A DNA stretch of 19,461 bases from CALKXV01 sp964632495 (GTDB lineage: Bacteria > Pseudomonadota > Alphaproteobacteria > Rhodobacterales > Rhodobacteraceae): positions 1 through 19,461 of the forward strand of contig CAZWDS010000055.1 in NCBI GenBank assembly GCA_964632495.1, given 5' to 3'. The translations under genes were made by a program, and so were the position numbers. Positions 1-6,360 of the stretch are shown here, piece after piece (the first letter of the stretch is position 1; every line of letters begins with the position of its first letter). The notes below the pieces were generated by a model. The model saw nothing but the letters and a program-made list of their open reading frames with translations. It made no database searches and was not told where the DNA came from.

Positions 1-588
1 AAAGATCTCGTTGAAGTCCATCACGATAGGCGACGCGCCAAGGTTTGCGAAAACCAAGGTGGCAAGGCCCGGAGGTGAGCGGAATTTCCAGTCTTTGAAG
101 TCTTCAACGCCGCGAATTGGACGCGTCGAAGTCAGCGATTCAGGACCGGGGATCCACCAGCCGACGAAGCTCATGTTGTGGTCGTTGTACAGGTCGTTGA
201 TCTTTGAGCGGCCATCGCCGTGCAACAGCCACGCCATCTGCTGGTATGGGTTCGTGTAGCCGCCCAAAAGGTCGCCTGCGAACTGGAATGCTGGGTTCTT
301 ACCGGTTTGGTAAGCACCACCCGTCATGTCACAATCGAGAATGCCGGTTGCGGCAGCGTCAAATGTCTCGGCCGCTTTCACAACGGCACCCGCATAGAAC
401 ATCTCGACTTCGATTTCGCCGTTCGACATTTCCTGAATGTCGTTGATGAACTTTTCGGCCAACTGGCCCGAAAGTGTTTCTTGGCTGAAGTGCGTCTGGA
501 TGCGCAGTTTCGTTTGAGCCGTGGCCGCCGTGGCGCCAATAGCCAGTGCAGCCACAGATGCTGCAAGGACAAGTCCTTTGAGTTTCAT
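1..588 (-). CDS. TRAP transporter solute receptor (DctP family), 5' part only
   Basis: This is the first 196 residues of a periplasmic solute-binding protein of a TRAP transporter; the gene runs off the left edge and full family members are about 330-370 residues. A signal peptide is clear: basic N-terminus (MKLKG), hydrophobic stretch, probable cleavage near ATA|QTK at residue 24. The mature start TKLRIQTHFS, the segment FYAGAVVKAAETFDA and the WKFRSPPG motif are typical of the DctP family. Arg170 in that motif sits where the family's conserved carboxylate-binding arginine lies, so the ligand is probably an organic or sugar acid. The ATG at 588-586 follows a good ribosome site (GGGAGG). The GntR-type operator at 639-655 lies about 50 bp upstream, which links this receptor to the sugar-acid genes to its right. 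Ligand inferred from context only. The membrane subunits are not in the window. Confidence 0.9.
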   Translation of the reverse strand, partial: MKLKGLVLAASVAALAIGATAATAQTKLRIQTHFSQETLSGQLAEKFINDIQEMSNGEIEVEMFYAGAVVKAAETFDAAATGILDCDMTGGAYQTGKNPAFQFAGDLLGGYTNPYQQMAWLLHGDGRSKINDLYNDHNMSFVGWWIPGPESLTSTRPIRGVEDFKDWKFRSPPGLATLVFANLGASPIVMDFNEIF

Positions 589-638
589 GTAGGTATCCTC
601 CCTTGGATAGTTGTACCGGCGTCTTCCGCACCGGGCAA

Positions 639-655
639 TTTTGGTATGACCAAAA
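639..655. promoter_or_regulatory. GntR-type operator O1 upstream of the TRAP receptor
   Basis: The sequence is TTTTGGTATGACCAAAA: two perfect 7-base inverted arms around ATG. The form TTGGT-N3-ACCAA is the classical operator architecture of FadR-subfamily GntR regulators. Near copies occur at 4482-4498 and 4556-4572, on either side of the promoters of the local gntR and dehydratase genes. The site lies 51 bp upstream of the TRAP receptor start codon, where it would overlap or adjoin its promoter, so repression relieved by a pathway intermediate is the simple model. Binding by the regulator at 4587-5303 is an inference. Confidence 0.75.
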
Positions 656-857
656 CTAGAAGCAGTTTCCCAAGGGGGCAAGGGGAATTCTGAGTTTAAA
701 CCCGCCATCGTCCAAGACGCAGGGCGAACCGTTTTAACACTGGTTCTGCGGGGTCAGAAAACAAATACGCACATCACTGCGAATGCAGGTGTGGCAACGC
801 CATAGGAACGACCGCCCTTCAAAATACGAGGGCTTTGCGATCCTTGGCAAAGATCAG

Positions 858-876
858 TTGGGCAAGTTTGCCCCAA
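858..876 (-). terminator. Possible terminator after the hypothetical gene
   Basis: Read on the minus strand, TTGGGGCAA and TTGCCCAA form a hairpin with one bulged G and a very short loop. It begins 5 bases past the stop codon of the 150-residue ORF. The T-run behind it is poor (ATCTTTGCC), so it may be a weak terminator or only an RNA-stabilising stem. Confidence 0.35.
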
Positions 877-881
877 AGGCC

Positions 882-1334
882 TTAAGCATCGTCTGGCGCA
901 GGATATGTCTTGTGCGACAAAGCAGGTTCAGGCGTCGATGGATTGCCGGCATTATAGTGATTCTCAAGCCAATCCGCAAAATCCGCCTCGAACTTATCGA
1001 CGTCGATTTTTTCTGCCATGTTTTCGCGCCAGTACTTATGATCGTAATACTGTTCACCACAGGTGACCGTGCCAAAGGTAGAAAGTGTCGTAAATGCGGC
1101 TCGAGAGCTCAGCAATACCTTTGTATAAGACGGCCCGTCCGAAGACTTGCGTCCAAGCATCTTACCAAACAGTGACGATTCCTGTGCAGCCTCGTCGGGA
1201 TTGCATCCAAGCGCTTCCGCCTTCTGCATAAAGGCATCCCGCGCGCCTTCAGGCAAATGAAACTTAAAGCTCGGGTCTCGTTTCGCAATGGTATTTGCCA
1301 GCTCGTAATCGGCGGGCTTTCCAAGAGTAATCAA
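882..1334 (-). CDS. Hypothetical protein, 150 residues
   Basis: I do not recognise this protein. It is hydrophilic, with no signal peptide or membrane segment, and rich in charged and aromatic residues. It has a C-terminal segment AEKIDVDKFEADFADWLENH and a Pro/Ala-rich tail. It starts at TTG, with a well-placed ribosome site (AGGAG seven to eight bases upstream); the first in-frame ATG is only at residue 36, which makes the TTG more credible. It lies between kduD and the TRAP receptor on the same strand, but with 183 and 293 bp gaps, so it is probably transcribed on its own. Base composition looks more AT-rich than the catabolic genes, which may mean separate origin. A role in sugar-acid catabolism is not supported by anything in the sequence. 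Confidence 0.6.
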   Translation of the reverse strand: MITLGKPADYELANTIAKRDPSFKFHLPEGARDAFMQKAEALGCNPDEAAQESSLFGKMLGRKSSDGPSYTKVLLSSRAAFTTLSTFGTVTCGEQYYDHKYWRENMAEKIDVDKFEADFADWLENHYNAGNPSTPEPALSHKTYPAPDDA

Positions 1335-1426
1335 CGCAACTCTCCTACTATATTCGGCGACGTTCGAGAGAATTTTTAGGTGTCAATCATGGTAAAAATA
1401 GAGCCGTCGCACGGAAAAAGAGAGAC

Positions 1427-1438
1427 AGGCAACCGCCT
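1427..1438 (-). terminator. Weak hairpin, possible end of the kduD operon
   Basis: On the minus strand AGGC-GGTT-GCCT forms a 4-bp stem followed by GTCTCTCTTTTT. It lies about 80 bp past the kduD stop, in an AT-rich gap. The stem is short, so this is a tentative call. A second 4-bp stem, CCGG-AAAA-CCGG, lies at 1500-1511. Confidence 0.22.
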
Positions 1439-1517
1439 AAAAAATAAGCGATTTCACAATTTGCGACCCTAAATTCAAGGTTAATCTTTGCAAGACTGGC
1501 CGGAAAACCGGGACGGT

Positions 1518-2285
1518 TCAGCGCCCCATCCAGCCTCCGTCCACAACAAGGATTTCGCCGTTTACGTAATCAGACGCGGGTGACGCCAAAAAGACCGCCG
1601 GACCTGCGAAATCTTCTGGCGTGCCCCAACGACCTTGGGGAATGCGCTCCAAAATCGAGGCGTAGCGCGTCTCATCATTGCGCAAAGCTTCGGTGTTGTC
1701 CGTCGCGATATAGCCCGGCGCAATCGCATTGACGTTCACACCTGTGCCCGCCCATTCGTTGGCCAGCGCCTTGGTCAATTGGCCGATCCCGCCCTTGGAC
1801 GCAGCGTAACCCGGCACCGTGATCCCGCCCTGAAAGGTCAGCAAAGACGCGGTGAAGATGATCTTGCCATGCCCGCGTTCCACCATGCCACGTCCGATTT
1901 CGCGGGACAGAACGAATTGGGATGACAGGTTCACCTCGATCACCTCGTCCCACCATTCGTCCGGGTGTTCTGCCGCGGGCTTCCTTTTGATGGTGCCCGC
2001 GTTGTTGATCAGGATGTCGGGCTTGATGCCATCGGCCTCCAATTGGGCCGCGAAGGCTTTCAGCGCGGTTCTGTCCGAAAAATCAACCGCATAAGGCGTG
2101 AACTTGCGCCCCATAGCCGTGATCGCTTGTTCTACGTCAGACCCCGCCTGAAGCGTCGCTGAGACACCAACCACATCCGCACCCGCAGCGGCCAGTGCTT
2201 CGGCCATGCCGCGACCAATGCCACGCTTTGCACCGGTGACTAGCGCTGTTTTTCCCGTCAGATCAAAGGCTTTTGCGATGTTCAT
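1518..2285 (-). CDS. kduD: 2-dehydro-3-deoxy-D-gluconate 5-dehydrogenase (KduD-type SDR)
   Basis: Cytosolic short-chain dehydrogenase, 255 residues, expected to interconvert 5-keto-KDG (3-deoxy-D-glycero-2,5-hexodiulosonate) and 2-keto-3-deoxygluconate with a nicotinamide cofactor. The Rossmann motif TGAKRGIG (17-24), NNAG (94-97), structural N119 and catalytic S147, Y160 and K164 are all present. The stretches around TFQGGITVPGYAASK and the C-terminus YVNGEILVVDGGWMGR closely match KduD of enterobacteria, whose equivalents are SFQGGIRVPSYTASK and a VDGGWLAR end. That makes KduD a better call than generic gluconate 5-dehydrogenase. It is the third gene of the minus-strand operon: its ATG overlaps the stop of the zinc dehydrogenase gene (ATGA), indicating translational coupling. 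Its KDG product would feed the KDG kinase gene at 5300-6217. Confidence 0.85.
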   Translation of the reverse strand: MNIAKAFDLTGKTALVTGAKRGIGRGMAEALAAAGADVVGVSATLQAGSDVEQAITAMGRKFTPYAVDFSDRTALKAFAAQLEADGIKPDILINNAGTIKRKPAAEHPDEWWDEVIEVNLSSQFVLSREIGRGMVERGHGKIIFTASLLTFQGGITVPGYAASKGGIGQLTKALANEWAGTGVNVNAIAPGYIATDNTEALRNDETRYASILERIPQGRWGTPEDFAGPAVFLASPASDYVNGEILVVDGGWMGR

Positions 2286-3319
2286 GCGTCTTCTCCCACT
2301 TTAATCAGGCTTTTCAGAGCCGTCGGGCTGCTGTCCAAGGCTTCGAACGCCGCTTGGATGTCGGCCAATGGCGAGACATCGGTGATCACTGTATCGGCAT
2401 CCACCCCGCCAGACGTGATAATCTGAATGGCCTTTTCATAGTCCTCAGGCTCGTAAACCCGCGCCCCGATCAGTTTCAGCTCGCGCCAGAAGAACTGGAA
2501 CATATCGATCTGAGGTTTCGCCGCGTGGATCGCCACCATCACAATCCGGCCCCGCGTGGACGCACAAGCCGTCATGGCATCGACACCGGGTTGAGTGCCC
2601 GAGACTTCAAACACCACATCCGCGCCTTTGTCCCCTGTCTTGGCATTGATCGCGGCGGGCAAATCTTCTTCCGCCGGGTTCACCGTGTCAAAACCCAGCT
2701 TTTGGGCAATGGCCAGACGGTTCGGGTTCACTTCGGACAAAACAACCTTGCCGCCTGCATCCCGCGCGACCATCGCGCATAGAATGCCAATGGGGCCGCC
2801 ACCGATCACCAAAACGTCTTCGCCCGGCCTCAGACCGGACAAGCGCACATCATGGCAGGCCACCGCGACGGGTTCGATCAAAGCGGCATGATCCATCCGC
2901 AAATCGTCTGGCAAAACATGCAGGGTGTGGGCTGGCACGTTCCAGATGTCCTGCATGGCCCCGTCAGTATCAAGTCCAAGGAACTTCAGCTTGTGACAAA
3001 CATGGACATGGCCCGCATCACAGGCCGGGCAGTCACCGCAATGATCCAAGGGGCGCACCACGACTTTCTGACCGACAGTCAATCCCTCAACCCCGTCGCC
3101 AAGCGCCGCAACGGTGCCTGACATTTCGTGCCCGATCACGCGGTTCAGACCGACGCGGGCATCCATATTGCCATGGTAAACATGCATATCCGTGCCACAG
3201 ATGCCGCAATACGCGATCCGCACGGCCACTTCACCGGGGCTTGGGTCGGGGGCATCGCGGGTTTCGACGGCGAAGGATTTATTCCCGCGATAGAAAGCGG
3301 CGTTGATCGTTGTGCTCAT
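2282..3319 (-). CDS. Zinc-dependent MDR dehydrogenase, polyol/aldonate type
   Basis: Medium-chain zinc alcohol dehydrogenase of 345 residues, in the threonine/sorbitol/L-idonate/L-galactonate dehydrogenase group. Catalytic-zinc residues C41 (in CGICGTD), H64 and E65 (GHE) are present. The structural-zinc set C94, C97, C100 and C108 is complete, and the nucleotide fold shows GGGPIG. By family it oxidises a secondary alcohol of a sugar acid or polyol with NAD(P)+. In this operon a C5-hydroxyl oxidation of an aldonate (L-idonate, L-gulonate or L-galactonate type) is attractive, because KduD handles a 5-keto compound; the exact substrate is an inference. It starts 27 bp after the dehydratase gene and overlaps kduD by four bases. 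Confidence 0.85.
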   Translation of the reverse strand: MSTTINAAFYRGNKSFAVETRDAPDPSPGEVAVRIAYCGICGTDMHVYHGNMDARVGLNRVIGHEMSGTVAALGDGVEGLTVGQKVVVRPLDHCGDCPACDAGHVHVCHKLKFLGLDTDGAMQDIWNVPAHTLHVLPDDLRMDHAALIEPVAVACHDVRLSGLRPGEDVLVIGGGPIGILCAMVARDAGGKVVLSEVNPNRLAIAQKLGFDTVNPAEEDLPAAINAKTGDKGADVVFEVSGTQPGVDAMTACASTRGRIVMVAIHAAKPQIDMFQFFWRELKLIGARVYEPEDYEKAIQIITSGGVDADTVITDVSPLADIQAAFEALDSSPTALKSLIKVGEDA

Positions 3320-3346
3320 GAATCGGACCTTTTCCTAGCTCTTGTC

Positions 3347-4438
3347 CTACGCCGCATCGGCGGCTTCCAGTTTGTCCCAGTCGAAGGTTACACCAATGCC
3401 GGGGGCATTCGGGGCCACGGCCAAAGCTTCTTCGACGACCAAGGGACGGGTTGTGTATTGATCAATGGGAAAGCTGTGAACTTCAAGCCACCCCGCATTG
3501 GGGCGGGCCGAAACCAGCGAGACATGCAGTTCCTGCATCCCGTGACTGCACACCGGAATACCATGGGTTTGCGAAAGCTCGGCCACCTGAAGCCACCCCG
3601 TGATCCCGCCACAGTTCGAGGCATCGGGCTGAATAAAGCTAAGGCCTGCATCGCGGACCGCATATTCAAACTCGTGGATTGTGTGCAGATTTTCCCCCAT
3701 GGCCAGCGGTACGCCGGTTTCCTTGGCAATCCGGCCATAGCCCACGTAATCGTCGGGGATCGTCGGTTCTTCGAACCACAACACGTCGAATTCGGCAAAC
3801 CCCCGCGCCGCTTCAATGGCCTGATCCACACTCAAAGAGTAATTCGCATCCACCATAAAGGCGCGGTCCGGACCTAACACATCGCGGATGGCAGCCGCGC
3901 GTTTCAGGTCGGTCGCAAGCTCAGGCTGTCCCACTTTGATCTTAACCCCGTTGAATCCGGCATCCAGATAGCCGTGGGTCTGTTCAATCAAACGATCCAG
4001 CGAAAAGTTCAGATCAATCCCGCCGCAATAGGCCTTGCACCGATCCGACGTGCCCCCCGCCATCTGCCACAAAGGCTTGGCGGCAGCTTTGCAGCGGATA
4101 TCCCAAAGCGCGATATCAACGGCGGAAATAGCGAAAGACGCGATCCCGCCACGGGCCACGTAATGCACATGCCATTGCATCGCGTCATACAACTTTTCCA
4201 CATCGCCAACCGGTTGCCCGATGAGGAACGGCGCCAGATCATGTTCGATCATCGCCTTGATCGCGTGACCGCCCTTACCGCCAGTGTATGTATAGCCCGT
4301 GCCCTCATGGCCGTCCTGCGTGCGGACCGTTGCCGTAATCAGTTCAAAATGGGTGTGATCGCCGTGTTTGGCATCGGTCAACACCTCGGCCAGTGGCACG
4401 GCAAAGCGCCGAACGGACACATCCGAAATGAGTGACAT
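3347..4438 (-). CDS. Mandelate-racemase-subgroup acid-sugar dehydratase
   Basis: Enolase-superfamily enzyme, 363 residues from the chosen start. It has the full catalytic set of the mandelate racemase subgroup: K166 and K168 (KxK), metal ligands D197, E223 and E249, the D272/H299 dyad, and E319. Each lies two residues beyond the corresponding mandelate racemase residue (K164/K166/D195/E221/E247/D270/H297/E317). Members with this set mostly dehydrate aldonates or aldarates by abstracting the proton next to the carboxylate. The neighbours (zinc dehydrogenase, KduD, KDG kinase, TRAP receptor) favour a sugar acid over mandelate. An aldonate giving KDG, or galactarate/talarate, are the main options. 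The frame is open to a TTG at 4495, but that codon lies inside operator O2. The ATG at 4438 follows GGGGGGAGG and matches the usual N-terminus. First gene of the operon. Confidence 0.85.
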   Translation of the reverse strand: MSLISDVSVRRFAVPLAEVLTDAKHGDHTHFELITATVRTQDGHEGTGYTYTGGKGGHAIKAMIEHDLAPFLIGQPVGDVEKLYDAMQWHVHYVARGGIASFAISAVDIALWDIRCKAAAKPLWQMAGGTSDRCKAYCGGIDLNFSLDRLIEQTHGYLDAGFNGVKIKVGQPELATDLKRAAAIRDVLGPDRAFMVDANYSLSVDQAIEAARGFAEFDVLWFEEPTIPDDYVGYGRIAKETGVPLAMGENLHTIHEFEYAVRDAGLSFIQPDASNCGGITGWLQVAELSQTHGIPVCSHGMQELHVSLVSARPNAGWLEVHSFPIDQYTTRPLVVEEALAVAPNAPGIGVTFDWDKLEAADAA

Positions 4439-4481
4439 AGCCTCCCCCCGCGTCGCGGCCGTCATTGCAGAGCGACCGTCC

Positions 4482-4498
4482 GTTTGGTATGACAAAAA
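4482..4498. promoter_or_regulatory. GntR-type operator O2 at the dehydratase promoter
   Basis: The sequence GTTTGGTATGACAAAAA differs from O1 at two of 17 positions. On the minus strand it sits directly downstream of a good -10-like GATAAT (4503-4498), so a bound protein would cover the transcription start of the dehydratase operon. Its centre is 74 bp from that of O3, about seven helical turns. Confidence 0.65.
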
Positions 4499-4503
4499 TT
4501 ATC
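4498..4503 (-). promoter_or_regulatory. Candidate -10 box of the dehydratase operon
   Basis: GATAAT on the minus strand matches the sigma-70 -10 consensus at five of six positions. At a 17-base spacing the -35 region is a poor TTCGGA. It abuts operator O2 and lies about 60 bases upstream of the start codon. Inferred from sequence only. Confidence 0.35.
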
Positions 4504-4555
4504 GGAGCCGTCGAGAAGTTTCCGAAAAGCCAAAAAACAGGGAGTTTTGAGCGCG

Positions 4556-4572
4556 TTTTCGTCATACAAAAC
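4556..4572. promoter_or_regulatory. GntR-type operator O3 upstream of gntR
   Basis: Read on the minus strand, GTTTTGTATGACGAAAA keeps the TATGAC core and differs from O1 at three of 17 positions. It lies 14 bp upstream of the gntR start codon, in opposite orientation to O2, as expected for autoregulation of a divergent regulator gene. It is the most degenerate of the three sites. Confidence 0.5.
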
Positions 4573-4586
4573 TGCGCAGACCCGCA

Positions 4587-5303
4587 ATGATCGACACTTT
4601 CACCTCTGACACAACGCCAAGGGCCGCCGATACGCTGATCGCGATTTTCGAGCGTCAGATCCTCGACGGCACTCTGAAAGACGGCCAGCCCTTGCCGCCC
4701 GAACGCGAGATCGTCCAGACCTATGGTGTCAGCCGGACCGTGGTGCGCGAAGCGGTTCTGGCCTTGTCGAACAAAGGTCTGATCGAAGCCCGCCCCCGCT
4801 TCCGCCCTGTTGTGCGCACGCCGGGATACGACGCCGCGATACAGGCCGTGGGCTCGGTCGTGACCCGTCTTTTGACCGTGCCGGGCGGGGTTCGGAATCT
4901 CTTTGATATCCGCATCATGATGGAAGCCGCACTGGCCCGCGACGCCGCCATCCACGCCAACCGCGACCATATCGCGGAAATGAAAGAGGCCTTGGCCGCG
5001 AACGAAGCCGCCATTGAAACATCAGAAGACTTCTTCGACACCGACATCGCCTTTCACAGCGTTCTTTACAAAATTCCAAACAACCCCATCCTGCCTTCGA
5101 TCCACAAAGCCTATACCGACTGGCTGTCGGTCCATTGGCTGCAAATGCCGCGCCATCCTGAACGGAACCGGGTGAACTATCAGTCTCACCGCGCCATCTA
5201 CGACGCCGTTTTGATGCGCGATCCCGATGCGGCCGAACAGGCTTTGCGGAAACATCTGGACGACGCCTGGAGTCAGGTCCAACACACATTCAAAGATCTA
5301 TGA
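4587..5303 (+). CDS. GntR-family (FadR subfamily, FCD domain) transcriptional regulator
   Basis: A 238-residue DNA-binding regulator. The N-terminal winged helix-turn-helix spans about residues 10-75, with the family motif LPPEREIVQTYGVSRTVVREA. The C-terminal FCD ligand domain (about 100-230) has the helical Asp/His pattern seen in metal-binding members: D153, H157, H201 and H223 are candidate ligands. It is divergent from the dehydratase operon and overlaps the KDG kinase gene by ATGA, so it probably senses a pathway acid such as KDG or the imported sugar acid. Three copies of a TTGGTATGACCAA-type palindrome near its own promoter and upstream of the TRAP receptor are its likely targets. Repression with release by ligand is the usual mode in this subfamily. 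The ribosome site is weak. Confidence 0.88.
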   Translation: MIDTFTSDTTPRAADTLIAIFERQILDGTLKDGQPLPPEREIVQTYGVSRTVVREAVLALSNKGLIEARPRFRPVVRTPGYDAAIQAVGSVVTRLLTVPGGVRNLFDIRIMMEAALARDAAIHANRDHIAEMKEALAANEAAIETSEDFFDTDIAFHSVLYKIPNNPILPSIHKAYTDWLSVHWLQMPRHPERNRVNYQSHRAIYDAVLMRDPDAAEQALRKHLDDAWSQVQHTFKDL

Positions 5304-6217
5304 GCCCGGACATGCCCCAATTTTCCAAAATCGCCTGTATGGGCGAAGTGATGATCGAACTGATTGCCGGGGACGGAAATGCGGCCCAGCTGAACGTGGC
5401 TGGCGACACCTATAACACGGCTGTTTATCTGGCGATGGTCGCGCCTGAATTGTCGGTCGACTACGTGACGGTTCTTGGCCAAGACAGGTTTTCGGACCGG
5501 ATACTGGCCCATATGGCCAAGTACAACGTGGGCAGCGACGCCGTGGCCCGCCACCCTACAAGGATGCCCGGCCTTTACGCTATTGAAACCGATGCGACCG
5601 GCGAACGCAGCTTTACCTACTGGCGCTCGGCCTCGGCGGCGAAAACCATGTTCGCCAATGACGGGCGCGATCCGGCAACGACGCTGTCCCCTTATGACAT
5701 GGTCGTGCTGTCAGGTATTTCGCTGGCTATCCTGTCGCAAGACCAACGCGAGCGGCTTTACTCTGCATTAGATGCCTATCGCAAAGACGGTGGCACGGTT
5801 GTGTTCGACGGCAACTATCGCCCGCACCTATGGAACGATGCCCCCTTGGCCCGGCGCGAAATGGAAACCATCTGGCGGCGCACCGACATCGCTCTTCCTT
5901 CTGTCGACGACGAAATGCTGCTGTTCGAAGATGATACCGAAGCGCAGGTTCTGAGCCGCCTCGCCTCGTACGGCATCCAAGCGGGCGTTCTGAAATGTGG
6001 GGCTTCCGGCCCGGTCGATCTTGGCCCCGGTGGACACCGCCCTACCGTCGCCCCGGCGCGCAAAGTGGTGGATACAACTGCGGCAGGCGACAGCTTCAAC
6101 GCCGGTTATCTGGCTGGCCTCGCCAAAGGCCAATCGTCAGAAGACGCCATGATCGCGGGTCACAACCTGGCGCTGCAGGTGATCGCCAAACCGGGTGCGA
6201 TCGTCGAATTGGACTGA
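5300..6217 (+). CDS. kdgK: 2-dehydro-3-deoxygluconate kinase (PfkB family)
   Basis: PfkB/ribokinase-fold sugar kinase of 305 residues, expected to phosphorylate KDG to KDPG with ATP. The N-terminal GEVMIELI and sugar-contact segments, the KdgK-type motif FDGNYRPHLW (169-178) and the C-terminal signature DTTAAGDSFNAGY (258-270) with catalytic base D264 are all present. These fit KdgK better than fructokinase or ribokinase. The ATG overlaps the gntR stop (ATGA), so translation is probably coupled; an alternative in-frame ATG at 5312 would lose four residues. Regulation through O3 is expected because the gene shares the gntR transcript. It takes KDG from the dehydratase/KduD operon; the aldolase that would split KDPG is not in this window. 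Confidence 0.85.
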   Translation: MSPDMPQFSKIACMGEVMIELIAGDGNAAQLNVAGDTYNTAVYLAMVAPELSVDYVTVLGQDRFSDRILAHMAKYNVGSDAVARHPTRMPGLYAIETDATGERSFTYWRSASAAKTMFANDGRDPATTLSPYDMVVLSGISLAILSQDQRERLYSALDAYRKDGGTVVFDGNYRPHLWNDAPLARREMETIWRRTDIALPSVDDEMLLFEDDTEAQVLSRLASYGIQAGVLKCGASGPVDLGPGGHRPTVAPARKVVDTTAAGDSFNAGYLAGLAKGQSSEDAMIAGHNLALQVIAKPGAIVELD

Positions 6218-6229
6218 CGCAATACGATT

Positions 6230-6247
6230 GAGGCTTGCAAGAGCCTC
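6230..6247. promoter_or_regulatory. Inverted repeat upstream of the M20/ABC operon
   Basis: GAGGCTTGCAAGAGCCTC can form a 6-bp stem (GAGGCT/AGCCTC) and contains the 8-bp palindrome CTTGCAAG. It starts 13 bp after the kdgK stop. No T-run follows, so a terminator is not convincing. A weak sigma-70-like pair (TTGAGG at 6228-6233, GATAAA at 6252-6257) straddles it, so it could instead be an operator in the promoter of the next operon. Confidence 0.3.
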
Positions 6248-6360
6248 TCGTGATAAACTCCGTCTCGACCAACATCCACCGCGATGGCACCACAGCCAAA
6301 CAGTGCCACGAAACGCTTTATGCTATTGCGCCCGGATGGGCCGCTTTCTACCTTGGGCGC

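Larger units (their letters stand above)
589..881. other. Intergenic region upstream of the TRAP receptor
   Basis: This 293-bp stretch separates the minus-strand hypothetical gene from the TRAP receptor gene. It holds the receptor's ribosome site (just above 588), operator O1 (639-655) and, at its far end, a possible terminator of the upstream gene (858-876). I see no credible coding region. The plus-strand frame open from 783 runs into the hypothetical gene antisense and has no family features. Confidence 0.6.

Noticed and set aside
783..1175. Plus-strand 130-codon frame
   Set aside because: Antisense to the better-supported minus-strand ORF, highly basic and without family features.
4439..4495. 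Longer dehydratase start at TTG 4495
   Set aside because: The codon lies in operator O2, next to a -10-like box. The ATG at 4438 has a strong ribosome site and the normal family N-terminus.
6235..6360. N-terminal extension of the M20 protein from TTG 6235
   Set aside because: No ribosome site, and the start lies in the inverted repeat; the sequence before 6361 has no M20 features.
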